This document shows positions 32,935-40,998 of a stretch of DNA of 40,998 nt, one piece after another. The notes below the pieces were generated by a model. The model was not told the origin of the DNA. It did no database searches and saw nothing but the letters and a program-made list of their open reading frames with translations. The translations under genes were made by a program, and so were the position numbers. The stretch lies in contig JAPOQU010000001.1 of the NCBI GenBank assembly GCA_026710545.1, positions 1 to 40,998 on the forward strand, written 5' to 3'. Source of the DNA: Gammaproteobacteria bacterium (lineage in GTDB: Bacteria > Pseudomonadota > Gammaproteobacteria > Eutrophobiales > Eutrophobiaceae). Position 1 is the stretch's first letter; each line of letters begins with the position of its first letter.

Positions 32935-34542
32935 TCAGTCTGTAAGCAGCACAATCATGACGATTGCGATGATTGCAGCCAGGACGTGCAGGCTGCTGAG
33001 GTAGGGGCGCCGTTTGAGCGTGCCTGCCCTGGCGGCTTTTAGTTCCTGTCCGAGCGTGCCGTAGCGGCCTGGCAGGAAAGTGCCGAGGTATTCTTTCAAA
33101 AAGTTGCTTGTACGCGGGGTCGGCATGCCCATGTCGCGCATCAGTTGGTCGACGTAATGCGAGATATAAGGCCCGGTAAACACGCCGTCCTGCGCGTCCG
33201 GCACCCGTTCTTTCGCCCAGTCTTCCAGACGCCCAATTTCCTGCTCCATCTGTTCGACCGGGGGCAGGGCCATGTTCCCGCTGAAACACTGCGCCGTCCA
33301 GTGCGCGCCTATTTCGGAGGACAACGGGCAGGTAAGGGTGGGGAAAAACCCGTTGAATGCCAGCCTTTGCTGTTGCGGCGGCAATATCCGCCGGTACAAA
33401 TGGAAGCGGCCGTTTTTGCGTACCTGCGCTCTCAATTCATCGCTCAGGAATGACAGGTCGCGCTGCCAGCCTGTGCCCATGATGACCAGGTCTGCTTCTA
33501 TCTGTGTTCCATCATCAAGTTCGACACCTGCGTCGTAAAACCCTTTGACGCCGGCGCGTACGGCGCTGATGGCGTCGTCGTTCAGCAGTTCAAAGAAATC
33601 GTCCACCTGCCCCACGCTTTCGAAGCCGGTGGGTAATTTATGTTCAGGGACCATTAGCGCGGGCATGCCCAGGGCGCGGGGCACAATGGCGCTCAACAGG
33701 GTCCACCCGAGCCATACGATCGGTTTGCCCGGGCCGTGCAACAGCTTTTCGTTCCAGGGACGGTACGGGTAATGGACAAACAACTCGGTAAAGCGCGAGA
33801 TGAACCGCAGATCGCTGCGGGCGCCGCCGGGCAGGTAGCGCGGCACCATCCAATGCGGCTTGCGGAATACGATGGTGGACGTTTTTCCTTCGCGGGCCGC
33901 CCACGCGGCGCAATCCAGGGCGGATTTGCCGGCGCCTATTACGACTACCCGCCGTACGTCCGCAACAGAGGGATGGATCCATTCGCTCGAGTGACGCACC
34001 AACCCCCTGAAACTCTCCCTGCCGGGTAGATCCGGCATGAAGGGCGTGGAAAAGGCCCCCGAGCAAATCACGACAAAATCAAATTCGTAATTACCCTCTT
34101 CGTTTTCATCGATCGTCGAGCGCGCCGTCAGGCTGAAACCCTGGTTGCCGTCACCATCGATCCCGGCAAGGTGAACCACCTCGTTATTGAACTTGATACG
34201 GGGATATAGGCCGAAATGATCCGCGTAGGATTCCAGGTGTGCCCGCACTTCTTCCGCGACCGGGTACCCGCTCGTGGTCGCCGGGTAGGGGTAATCGGTC
34301 AGGCTATACGTTTCCTTTGCGGTATTGGCGCGCAACCCGGGATAGGTCCGGGTAAGCGCCCAGACCCCGCCGAGGCCGGCTTCCTTTTCGAAGACAAGGA
34401 CATCGAAGCCGTTTTCCAGGAAGATCTTGGCCGTGACGAGACCGGAAATGCCGGCGCCTATGATGCCGACCCGTTGCGCCGGGCCAGTGTTTGTATCGCT
34501 TCTATCCGCAGTCGCCGGCATTGCACCTGCATGTCCGCTCAT
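32935..34542 (-). CDS. Flavin-containing monooxygenase, Baeyer-Villiger-like, with C-terminal membrane anchor
   Basis: A 535-residue FAD/NADPH enzyme. The FAD-binding motif is GAGISG (29-34), FRGLVRHSSEW (178-188) fits the BVMO fingerprint FxGxxxHxxxW, and the NADP-binding motif is GAGKSA (203-208). The last ~20 residues (LAAIIAIVMIVLLT) form a likely membrane helix, unusual for soluble bacterial BVMOs but known in FMO-type enzymes. It probably inserts oxygen into ketones or sulphur/nitrogen compounds. The start at 34542 is fixed by GGGAGAAAAT just upstream. It is divergent from the thiolase gene. Confidence 0.9.
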   Translation of the reverse strand: MSGHAGAMPATADRSDTNTGPAQRVGIIGAGISGLVTAKIFLENGFDVLVFEKEAGLGGVWALTRTYPGLRANTAKETYSLTDYPYPATTSGYPVAEEVRAHLESYADHFGLYPRIKFNNEVVHLAGIDGDGNQGFSLTARSTIDENEEGNYEFDFVVICSGAFSTPFMPDLPGRESFRGLVRHSSEWIHPSVADVRRVVVIGAGKSALDCAAWAAREGKTSTIVFRKPHWMVPRYLPGGARSDLRFISRFTELFVHYPYRPWNEKLLHGPGKPIVWLGWTLLSAIVPRALGMPALMVPEHKLPTGFESVGQVDDFFELLNDDAISAVRAGVKGFYDAGVELDDGTQIEADLVIMGTGWQRDLSFLSDELRAQVRKNGRFHLYRRILPPQQQRLAFNGFFPTLTCPLSSEIGAHWTAQCFSGNMALPPVEQMEQEIGRLEDWAKERVPDAQDGVFTGPYISHYVDQLMRDMGMPTPRTSNFLKEYLGTFLPGRYGTLGQELKAARAGTLKRRPYLSSLHVLAAIIAIVMIVLLTD

Positions 34543-34581
34543 ATTTTCTCCCGATGTCTGTACCGATTGACAAACCCGCAT

Positions 34582-34695
34582 GCTATTTATAGCACATCAG
34601 CCGATTGAATTTCAGCCCGGCGCCTCACCACTATACTGGTTTGTCACGGCGCCGGTGAGGTGTTTCGCCGGACGATGGCCTTCGGCATGTATAAT
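34582..34695. promoter_or_regulatory. Divergent promoter region between monooxygenase and thiolase genes
   Basis: A perfect TATAAT (34690-34695) lies 29 bases before the thiolase ATG; no clear -35 was found. On the other side the palindrome GCTAT-TT-ATAGC (34582-34593) contains TATAAA on the minus strand, 40 bases before the monooxygenase start, and may combine a -10 with an operator. Confidence 0.4.
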
Positions 34696-34724
34696 AGGCA
34701 GACGTTAACAATGGGATATGGAAT

Positions 34725-35930
34725 ATGAATAATGCAGTAATTTACGACGGTATCCGGTCGCCATTCGGCCGTTTCGGGGGCGGCCTGTCGGTGAAACGGC
34801 CGGACGACCTGGCGGCAGCCGTCATCAAGGCCCTGCTGGACAGGAACGGCATTGAGAGCAGCCTGGTGGAGGACGTAGTCTTCGGCAATACCAACCAGGC
34901 GGGTGAAGACAGCCGCAACGTGGCGCGCAATGCCGCGCTGCTGGCCGGCATGCACACCTCGGTCGGCGGCGTGACTGTCAACCGCCTGTGCGGCAGCGGG
35001 GCGGCAGCGACACTGGACGCGTCCCGCGCCATCAGTTGCGGGCAGGGGCAGTTGTTTATCTCCGGTGGTGTGGAGAGTATGAGTCGCTCACCCTGGGTAC
35101 TGGGCAAGGCGGAGACAAGTTTTGACCGCAACCAGCAGATGTACGACTCCCTGCTTGGCTGGCGTTTTCCCAATAAACGGCTGCTCAAGCAATACGGGGA
35201 CGATGCCATGCCGCAGACCGCGGACAACCTGGCAAGGGACTTCAATATCAGCCGTGAAGACAGCGATGCCTTCGCCTTTGCCTCACAACAGAAATACGAG
35301 GGAGCAAAGAATGCCGGTTTTTATGATGGGGAACTTATGGAAATAGAAGTCCCGGCGAAACGGCGCAAGGACCCGCCCGTCAAGGTGACGGCCGATGAAC
35401 ACCCCCGGCCCGGCACCACGCTGGAAAAACTATCAACGCTGCCGGCCTTGTTTGAAGACGGCGTCGTCACTGCCGGCAATGCCTCCGGCATCAATGACGG
35501 CGCGGTTGCCCTGTTGCTGGGGAACGAAGACATCGGCAGGAAGCTGGGCCTGACCCCCCGCGCGCGTATTCTCACCGGGGCCGTCGCCGGAGTCGAACCG
35601 CGGGTGATGGGAATAGGTCCGGTACCAGCCTCACAAAAAGCCCTGCAACGGGCCGGCTTGTCCTTATCCGACATGGATGTCATAGAGATCAACGAGGCCT
35701 TTGCCACCCAGGTACTGGGTTGCCTGAAGCAACTGCAGGTTGACTTTCAGGACGAACGGGTGAACCCGAACGGCGGCGCCATCAGTATCGGCCATCCGCT
35801 GGGGGCATCCGGGGGACGGCTGATCCTCACCGCGTTGCGGCAACTGGAAAAAATCGAGGGCCGTTACGCACTCATTACCATGTGCATAGGCATCGGACAG
35901 GGTATTGCTGTCGTTATCGAAAGAATATAA
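34725..35930 (+). CDS. Acetyl-CoA C-acyltransferase (thiolase)
   Basis: A 401-residue thiolase with full active site: nucleophile Cys89 in NRLCGSG, His357 in GHPLG, and Cys387 in CIGIGQG. The length and the C-terminal CIGIGQGIAVVIERI place it near degradative thiolases such as PcaF/PaaJ (3-oxoadipyl-CoA) and FadA-type enzymes; the exact chain length is not readable. With the divergent flavin monooxygenase and the MDR reductase it suggests catabolism of cyclic ketones, steroids or lipids. A Gly-rich GGGATATGGA precedes the ATG. Confidence 0.94.
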   Translation: MNNAVIYDGIRSPFGRFGGGLSVKRPDDLAAAVIKALLDRNGIESSLVEDVVFGNTNQAGEDSRNVARNAALLAGMHTSVGGVTVNRLCGSGAAATLDASRAISCGQGQLFISGGVESMSRSPWVLGKAETSFDRNQQMYDSLLGWRFPNKRLLKQYGDDAMPQTADNLARDFNISREDSDAFAFASQQKYEGAKNAGFYDGELMEIEVPAKRRKDPPVKVTADEHPRPGTTLEKLSTLPALFEDGVVTAGNASGINDGAVALLLGNEDIGRKLGLTPRARILTGAVAGVEPRVMGIGPVPASQKALQRAGLSLSDMDVIEINEAFATQVLGCLKQLQVDFQDERVNPNGGAISIGHPLGASGGRLILTALRQLEKIEGRYALITMCIGIGQGIAVVIERI

Positions 35931-35960
35931 CCCACCCTATTCCGGAATGGGCCTGGTTTG

Positions 35961-37244
35961 ATGAGGATACTTGCTGTCGGCGATATGCACCTGGGTCGAA
36001 CGCCCTCCCGGTTGCCAGATGAACTCGTGGATCAGGCTCGCGACCTGGGCCCTGCCGGAGCCTGGGACCGCACTGTAAATACTGCCATCAATGCGGGAGT
36101 CACAGCGGTCCTTCTGGCCGGTGACGTAGTCGAACGGGAGAATGATTTCTTTGAAGCCTACCGTGAACTGGAGCAGGGCGTTCAGCGTCTCGCCGAAGCC
36201 GATATCAAAGTCATCGGCGTCGCCGGCAACCACGACGTTAAAGTCCTTCCCCGCTTGGCAAAACACATTCCTGAATTCCAACTCCTGGGTAAAGACGGGC
36301 AGTGGCAGTCCTGCCGGATTGACGACAATGTAGATTCGATCACGCTTTGGGGATGGTCGTTTCCCAGGAAAGAAATTCGAACAAGCCCCCTGTCTGAACA
36401 ATCTTTCAAGCCCAAGGCCGGTATAAACCTGGGGCTGTTGCATTGTGACCGGGATGCAGCAAACAGTCCTTATGCCCCTGTCAGCAGCAGGGAACTGCAG
36501 CAGGCCGGCATTGATGGTTGGTTACTCGGGCACATACACAAACCGGATGCCTTGTCCGCCGAGTCGCTGTCCGGTTACCTTGGCAGTCTGACCGGGCTGG
36601 ATCGGAGCGAAGCAGGTCCTCACGGCCCCTGGCTTATCAGTACAGCCGGGGGCCGGATTGAACAGGTTGAACAACTGCCTCTCGCGCCGTTGCGCTGGGA
36701 GTCCGTTGACGTTGACCTGGAGGGTATCGGTGAACCGGCAGAAGCAGGAGAACGTCTCCTGTCCGTCTTGCGTGATCTTGACAACCAAATCACTGAAACT
36801 CCTGTTACGCCGGACCTGAGAGCCGCGCCGGACGCGATCGGGGTACATGTTATTTTCGGTGGACGAACCCGTTTCGGCATTGCCGTGTATGACGAATTTT
36901 CCAGGAGGCAGGGAGAAGTTGTCTATGCCGGTTCCGATAACCGGAGCTATTTCATCGAACGGCACAGCGTTGCTACGCGGCCGGAGATAGACCTTGAGGA
37001 ACTTTCCGGGCAACCGACTCCCGCAGGACTGCTTGCAAAACGCCTGCTGTGGCTGGACGAACCGGAAGGCCATCCAGAGCGCGACGACCTGGTGGCAAGA
37101 GCCCGCCGGAGCTTGCGCGACCAGGGACAAAAGTCCGTCTGGAGCGACCTGGATGCCGGTGACCCGGATGCGGTTGAGTGGTTGCGAACAGCAGGGCTGC
37201 GAGCCCTGGATAAACTATTGGCGCAAGCTTCCGATACGGGTTAA
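35961..37244 (+). CDS. Mre11/SbcD-like metallophosphoesterase (DNA repair exonuclease family)
   Basis: A 427-residue calcineurin-like phosphoesterase with the full two-metal site: D8 and H10 (GDMHLGR), D55 (LLAGDVVE), N90-H91-D92 (GNHD), H161 (LLHCD) and H191-x-H193 (LGHIHKP). The C-terminal ~200 residues form a capping/partner-binding part. It resembles SbcD, Mre11 and Bacillus YhaO. Its stop overlaps the start of the Rad50-like gene by one base (TAATG), so the pair is produced together and probably acts as a nuclease complex on DNA ends. TTG at 35958 would add one residue. Confidence 0.88.
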   Translation: MRILAVGDMHLGRTPSRLPDELVDQARDLGPAGAWDRTVNTAINAGVTAVLLAGDVVERENDFFEAYRELEQGVQRLAEADIKVIGVAGNHDVKVLPRLAKHIPEFQLLGKDGQWQSCRIDDNVDSITLWGWSFPRKEIRTSPLSEQSFKPKAGINLGLLHCDRDAANSPYAPVSSRELQQAGIDGWLLGHIHKPDALSAESLSGYLGSLTGLDRSEAGPHGPWLISTAGGRIEQVEQLPLAPLRWESVDVDLEGIGEPAEAGERLLSVLRDLDNQITETPVTPDLRAAPDAIGVHVIFGGRTRFGIAVYDEFSRRQGEVVYAGSDNRSYFIERHSVATRPEIDLEELSGQPTPAGLLAKRLLWLDEPEGHPERDDLVARARRSLRDQGQKSVWSDLDAGDPDAVEWLRTAGLRALDKLLAQASDTG

Positions 37245-40200
37245 TGCAGCTCAAGCGGCTCAATATCCATTCCCTGCCCGGTATCGAACCCGGATTTACG
37301 TTCGAGCCCGCCGGCGCTGGTGTCAATATCGTCACCGGCCCCAACGCCATCGGTAAAAGCAGTCTGGCGCGCGCCCTGGGATATCTCCTGCGCGGTGGAC
37401 AGAGAGACGATCCGGCTGCACTTTCCCTGGAGGCTGAGTTCGAAAGTGACGGGAGCAACTTGCGTGTCCTGCGCAACGGCAGCGAGGTAGCCTGGTACCG
37501 GGACGGCAACCCTGCATCGCCGCCCGTGTTGCCCGCGACTTATCAGACAGGGCTGCATCGTCTCTCCATGGAACACCTGCTTGCCGGCGATGATAGTGAT
37601 AGCGATCTTGCCAGAGAATTACGCAACAGATTGCGTGGCGGCTTCGATCTGGATGCCGCACGTATTAGCTTAGGCTCACGTTACGCTCTCAACGAAGAAA
37701 AAAACCTCAGTAACGCAAAGAGGGAGCTACGGCAGACGGAAGGAGAATACGACATCCTGGAGAGGCAGGAACAGGAGGAATTGCCCCGTCTGGACAGTGA
37801 TATCAAGGCCGCCGAGGACGCGCAAGAACGATTGCAACGATTGCGGCTGGGAGTGGACTTGCACAACGCCGTGGACTTAAGGAAGTCCTGTGCTTACGAA
37901 TTCAAGGATTATCCTTCCGGCATGGACAAGCTGCGGGGTGATGAACAGGAGCGTCTTGCAAAGCTGGAAAGAAAATCGGAAAAACTGAAGGACAGGTTGC
38001 AGGATCAGGAGCGCCTGCTTGATGCCGCCGAGAGGACGCTTGAGGAAACGGGCTTGCAAGATTCAGGGCCTGATGTGGAAGCTTTGGAAGCCACCGGTAT
38101 GCAACTGAATAAACTTGGGCAAAAAGTCGAGAAGCGCAACAACGCACGGGAAACCCTGACCAGGGCCGATGCAGGCATGAAAGGAGCGCAGGAGTATTTC
38201 AATGATAACTGTGACCCACCTAAACTGGATGCACAAAGCCTCGGAAAGGCCGAAGCTATTGCTGTGCCGCTGATCAAGGCGCAAAGCAAACGCAACGAAT
38301 TGCAACTGAAACTCGAACAGGCTGGCAGTCCTCCCGACGAAGCCGAAATTGACAAGCTGTATGACGCCGGCAGCGCCCTGCGCGAGTGGCTGGCGTTAAC
38401 CGCCGCCGGGTCCGGGACACAACCTGCGTCTTCCATCCGCCGTGAACGTCTAGCGTTCTGGTTCATCCTGGCGGCCAGTGGTTTTGCCGTTTTTCTGGCA
38501 GGGATACAGCAGGCCCTGCCGGCAGCAGTTGCCGCGTTGGTGGCGCTGGTTGTTGCGGCATGGGGCCTGTTCTACCTACGTAAAATTCCCGCCGCCGGGG
38601 TGTCAACTGATGCAGTCAGACAGCGATTTATCCGGACCGGCCTGGACGGTCCGCAGGAGTGGACGGTTGCAGTAGTAGATCAGTACCTGCGCACGCAGAT
38701 AGACAAGTCCCATAGCACCCTGATCCTGCAAAGGGAACACGCGGCACAGGCCGGAGGCATCCACCCGGAATTGGGGAAGCTGGAGGAGGAAATTGAGAAA
38801 CTGCAGGCACAAAAACAGGAGGCAGCCGCGGAACTGGGTTTTGACCCCGGATTGCCAAGCATCAGTCCTGATATTTTCGTACAGGACTGCCGACAACTGG
38901 CCGAAGCGCAGAATCGTTACGTGGAGGCTAAAGCCGGACTTGACGCTATAGAGCGTGACATCGCCCGAGACATCTCATCAGTACGTGTTTTCCTTGGCCA
39001 ATGGCACAGGGCGGATGTAGCAACGCTGGATGACGCTGATGCTGATCGGGACGTCCATCAGTTGCAGGCGTCATTCCAAAACCTGAAGCGGCGCTCTGAT
39101 GACGCGAATGGCGCAAGAAGGGATATAACACGCTGCAAGGAGGGCATTCAGACACTGGAGCAGGAGATCAAGGAAAACCGCGCCGATATCGGCACTATCT
39201 TCACTGAGCGCGAGCTCAAGGCTGATGATACGATTGAACTTGACAGGCGACTCGGCCTGCTGGGTGAATGGAAGACGAAACAGGAGACATTTCAAAGCGC
39301 GAAGCTTGAGGAGAAACGCATACGAGCACTGCTTGAGACCAATCCCGATATCATCAAGGATGTCGATGAAGACAAGCTGACGAAATTGCAGAATGAACTG
39401 ACATTGGCGTCAGACCAAGCCGAAAAGTACACGGAACTCGTGCGGCAGCAGGCAGAAATCACTACCCGTCTCAAGGATGCCGGCGCAGACCATAATCTGA
39501 GCCGGGCCCAGGTTGCAGTGGACGTCGCCAGGACAGTTCTACAGGACAAACTTGAGCATGCCTGGCTGCACGAGGCAACCGAACTGCTTATCAATGACGT
39601 CGAGCAAACATTTAGTACCGAAAACGAACCGGAAGTGCTCAGCCATGCCCGGGCGCTATTTCGGGAAATCACCGCCAATGCCTTCGATTTGCAATTGGAT
39701 AAAGAAGGCGCATTCATCGCCCGTGATCTGAAACAAGAGGAAACGAGAAACCTCGACGGGCTTTCATCAGGCACCAGGATGCAACTGCTGCTCGCGCTGC
39801 GCCTCGCCTGGATCCGGGCGCAGGAACAGGGCAGGGAGACCTTGCCGCTGTTTCTCGACGAAGCGTTGACAACCAGTGACGAAGAGCGTTTTGCAGTAAT
39901 GGCCAACAGCCTTGAGCGGTTGGCCGAAACGGAGGGACGCCAGATATTTTACCTGGCTGCCCGACGTCATGAGTATGCGCTATGGAAGCATGCTACAGGC
40001 AGCGAACCGCCAATCATCGACCTTGCTGCGGTCCGTTTCCCACAACAGGCCTACTCCCCACAGGACTACAAAGTTACGCCGCCTCCTTCCTTGCCGGCGC
40101 CTGAGGGTCGTGACCCCGAAGCCTATGCTTCTGTTCTCGGCGTACCATTAATGAACCCGCGCCTGGAACCGGGCATGGTCCACCTATTCCACCTGTTGCG

Positions 40201-40720
40201 TGACGACCTGGTTATGCTTCACCAGTTCATAAACAACTGGCGCATTATCAGTCTCGGCCAGCTTGAAGCCTTGCTTGAAAGCAATGCGGGACCTGCCGCT
40301 GTTACCGATGCCGAACTCCGGGAAAGGCTTCGGCAGAGGTGCGCTGTGGTCCGCAACTGGACGGCGCTGTGGCGCCGGGGCCGGGGCTGGCCCGTGAATC
40401 GTATTGCTCTGGAGCAATCGGGCGTCGTATCGGATAGGTTTATTGACCGCGTCGAGGGTCTCTCGGAAGAAGTTAAGGGAGATGGAGAAGCACTGGTTCA
40501 GGCATTACGCACGGGACAGGTTTCCGGATTCCGGACCAGCAAGATAGAAGAACTGCAAAGTTGGCTGTCCGGCGAGGGATACACTGACGAGGAAGATATT
40601 CTATCAGTTGAGGGCCGTCGACAGCAGACGCTGCAACAAACCATTCCTGCAACCAGCGAGGGTATCGAAGACGTCAACATGGTTGTGACTTGGCTGGAGT
40701 CGGCGATCGCCGCCGATTGA
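37244..40720 (+). CDS. Rad50/SbcC-like ATPase with central membrane hairpin and C-terminal extension (YhaN-like)
   Basis: A 1158-residue SMC-type ATPase. Walker A is GPNAIGKSS (32-40). Coiled coils fill ~150-400 and ~470-830. Two hydrophobic segments at ~403-450 (FWFILAASGFAVFLAGIQQA, then a second Ala/Val-rich helix) interrupt the coil at the place of the zinc hook, and no CxxC hook is present. The signature-like LSSGTRMQLLLALRLAW is near residue 840 and Walker B (LFLDEALTTSDEERF) near 870. This layout matches Bacillus YhaN rather than SbcC. About 240 residues follow the ATPase head (from ~920), helical and unrecognised. It probably works with the Mre11-like partner at the membrane. Confidence 0.88.
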   Translation: MQLKRLNIHSLPGIEPGFTFEPAGAGVNIVTGPNAIGKSSLARALGYLLRGGQRDDPAALSLEAEFESDGSNLRVLRNGSEVAWYRDGNPASPPVLPATYQTGLHRLSMEHLLAGDDSDSDLARELRNRLRGGFDLDAARISLGSRYALNEEKNLSNAKRELRQTEGEYDILERQEQEELPRLDSDIKAAEDAQERLQRLRLGVDLHNAVDLRKSCAYEFKDYPSGMDKLRGDEQERLAKLERKSEKLKDRLQDQERLLDAAERTLEETGLQDSGPDVEALEATGMQLNKLGQKVEKRNNARETLTRADAGMKGAQEYFNDNCDPPKLDAQSLGKAEAIAVPLIKAQSKRNELQLKLEQAGSPPDEAEIDKLYDAGSALREWLALTAAGSGTQPASSIRRERLAFWFILAASGFAVFLAGIQQALPAAVAALVALVVAAWGLFYLRKIPAAGVSTDAVRQRFIRTGLDGPQEWTVAVVDQYLRTQIDKSHSTLILQREHAAQAGGIHPELGKLEEEIEKLQAQKQEAAAELGFDPGLPSISPDIFVQDCRQLAEAQNRYVEAKAGLDAIERDIARDISSVRVFLGQWHRADVATLDDADADRDVHQLQASFQNLKRRSDDANGARRDITRCKEGIQTLEQEIKENRADIGTIFTERELKADDTIELDRRLGLLGEWKTKQETFQSAKLEEKRIRALLETNPDIIKDVDEDKLTKLQNELTLASDQAEKYTELVRQQAEITTRLKDAGADHNLSRAQVAVDVARTVLQDKLEHAWLHEATELLINDVEQTFSTENEPEVLSHARALFREITANAFDLQLDKEGAFIARDLKQEETRNLDGLSSGTRMQLLLALRLAWIRAQEQGRETLPLFLDEALTTSDEERFAVMANSLERLAETEGRQIFYLAARRHEYALWKHATGSEPPIIDLAAVRFPQQAYSPQDYKVTPPPSLPAPEGRDPEAYASVLGVPLMNPRLEPGMVHLFHLLRDDLVMLHQFINNWRIISLGQLEALLESNAGPAAVTDAELRERLRQRCAVVRNWTALWRRGRGWPVNRIALEQSGVVSDRFIDRVEGLSEEVKGDGEALVQALRTGQVSGFRTSKIEELQSWLSGEGYTDEEDILSVEGRRQQTLQQTIPATSEGIEDVNMVVTWLESAIAAD

Positions 40721-40740
40721 ATCTCCTCCTGGGGTTTCGA

Positions 40741-40998
40741 TTACAGCTTGCCAAGACCGGTTAGTACCTTTTCAGGGGTAATCGGCAATTCCCTGACGCG
40801 TACGCCAACCGCGTTATACACGGCATTGGCAATGGCGGGAGCAGGCACGATCAAACAACATTCCGCAAGACTTTTTGCGCCGAACGGGCCTGTCTCTTCC
40901 ATGGATTCGATAAAGATGGTTTCAATTTTATCCGGCATCTCCATGGCGGTCGGCATCTTGTAATCCAGGAAGTCCGCGGACAGGCAAGCGCCGGAAGC
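40741..40998 (-). CDS. Xanthine dehydrogenase / aldehyde oxidase-type molybdopterin-binding subunit, C-terminal part
   Basis: The minus-strand frame is open to the right edge; 85 residues are visible. It reads SADFLDYKMPTAMEMP, then GPFGAKSLAECCLIVPAPAI and ANAVYNAVGVRVRELPITPE, the conserved C-terminus of the large molybdenum hydroxylase subunit (xanthine dehydrogenase, carbon monoxide dehydrogenase or aldehyde oxidoreductase type). The usual GAKGxGE at the active-site Glu appears here as GAKSLAE, keeping the Glu. Substrate unknown. The 5' part lies outside the window. Confidence 0.9.
   Translation of the reverse strand, partial: ASGACLSADFLDYKMPTAMEMPDKIETIFIESMEETGPFGAKSLAECCLIVPAPAIANAVYNAVGVRVRELPITPEKVLTGLGKL

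Noticed and set aside
1..40998. CRISPR arrays, tRNA and rRNA genes
   Set aside because: No regularly spaced repeats, no cloverleaf-like TTCGANTC arms with matching acceptor stems, and no rRNA-like stretches were seen on either strand.

Overview
This window looks like chromosomal DNA of a GC-rich proteobacterium, most likely an uncultured gammaproteobacterium. The clues are the two-subunit glyQ-glyS glycyl-tRNA synthetase next to gmhB and plsC, a PHA phasin, a single-chain pyruvate carboxylase, and Gram-negative lipoprotein and heptose-phosphatase genes. The assignment comes from gene content only. No rRNA, tRNA or CRISPR array was seen.

Layout. 1-1140 (-): a decayed type I methyltransferase gene (hsdM) running off the left edge. 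1247-4772 (+): an exported sulfatase, a DUF4143-type ATPase and a nitroreductase. 4836-8288 (+): pyruvate carboxylase. 8311-9566 (-): a VapBC toxin-antitoxin pair and two small unknown genes. 9745-10772 (+): a remnant of a nitronate-monooxygenase-like gene coupled to a 3-hydroxyisobutyrate-dehydrogenase-like gene. 10945-15418 (+): a four-gene Gld-type ABC transporter operon (ATPase, permease, GldG-like protein, DUF4340 protein). 15694-20399 (+): phasin with its own promoter and a strong terminator, then glyQ-glyS-gmhB-plsC. 20387-23583: a citryl-CoA-lyase-like enzyme, a PaaK-like CoA ligase and a homocysteine-methyltransferase-like protein lacking one canonical zinc cysteine.

23701-31810 is the accessory part: a DUF4258 gene pair, an AT-richer pair of genes (a conserved unknown and a PD-(D/E)XK nuclease-like protein), a large lipoprotein amidohydrolase, a coiled-coil unknown with an HNH endonuclease, and an ISAs1-family insertion sequence. 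The IS sits between two diverged tandem copies of one toxin-antitoxin locus: the left copy is cut off after 28 codons, the right one is intact.

31867-35930 returns to metabolism: a zinc-free MDR oxidoreductase, a Baeyer-Villiger-type flavin monooxygenase and a thiolase, a set suggesting catabolism of ketones, steroids or lipids. 35961-40720 is a tightly coupled Mre11/Rad50-like pair whose Rad50-like partner has a central membrane hairpin, no zinc hook and a C-terminal extension of about 240 residues. The right edge holds the C-terminus of a xanthine-dehydrogenase-type molybdenum hydroxylase (-).

The most notable points are the two genes with large internal deletions (hsdM and the nitronate monooxygenase), the duplicated toxin-antitoxin locus broken by an IS without target duplication, the membrane-anchored SbcCD-like system, and the AT-rich nuclease-containing island.
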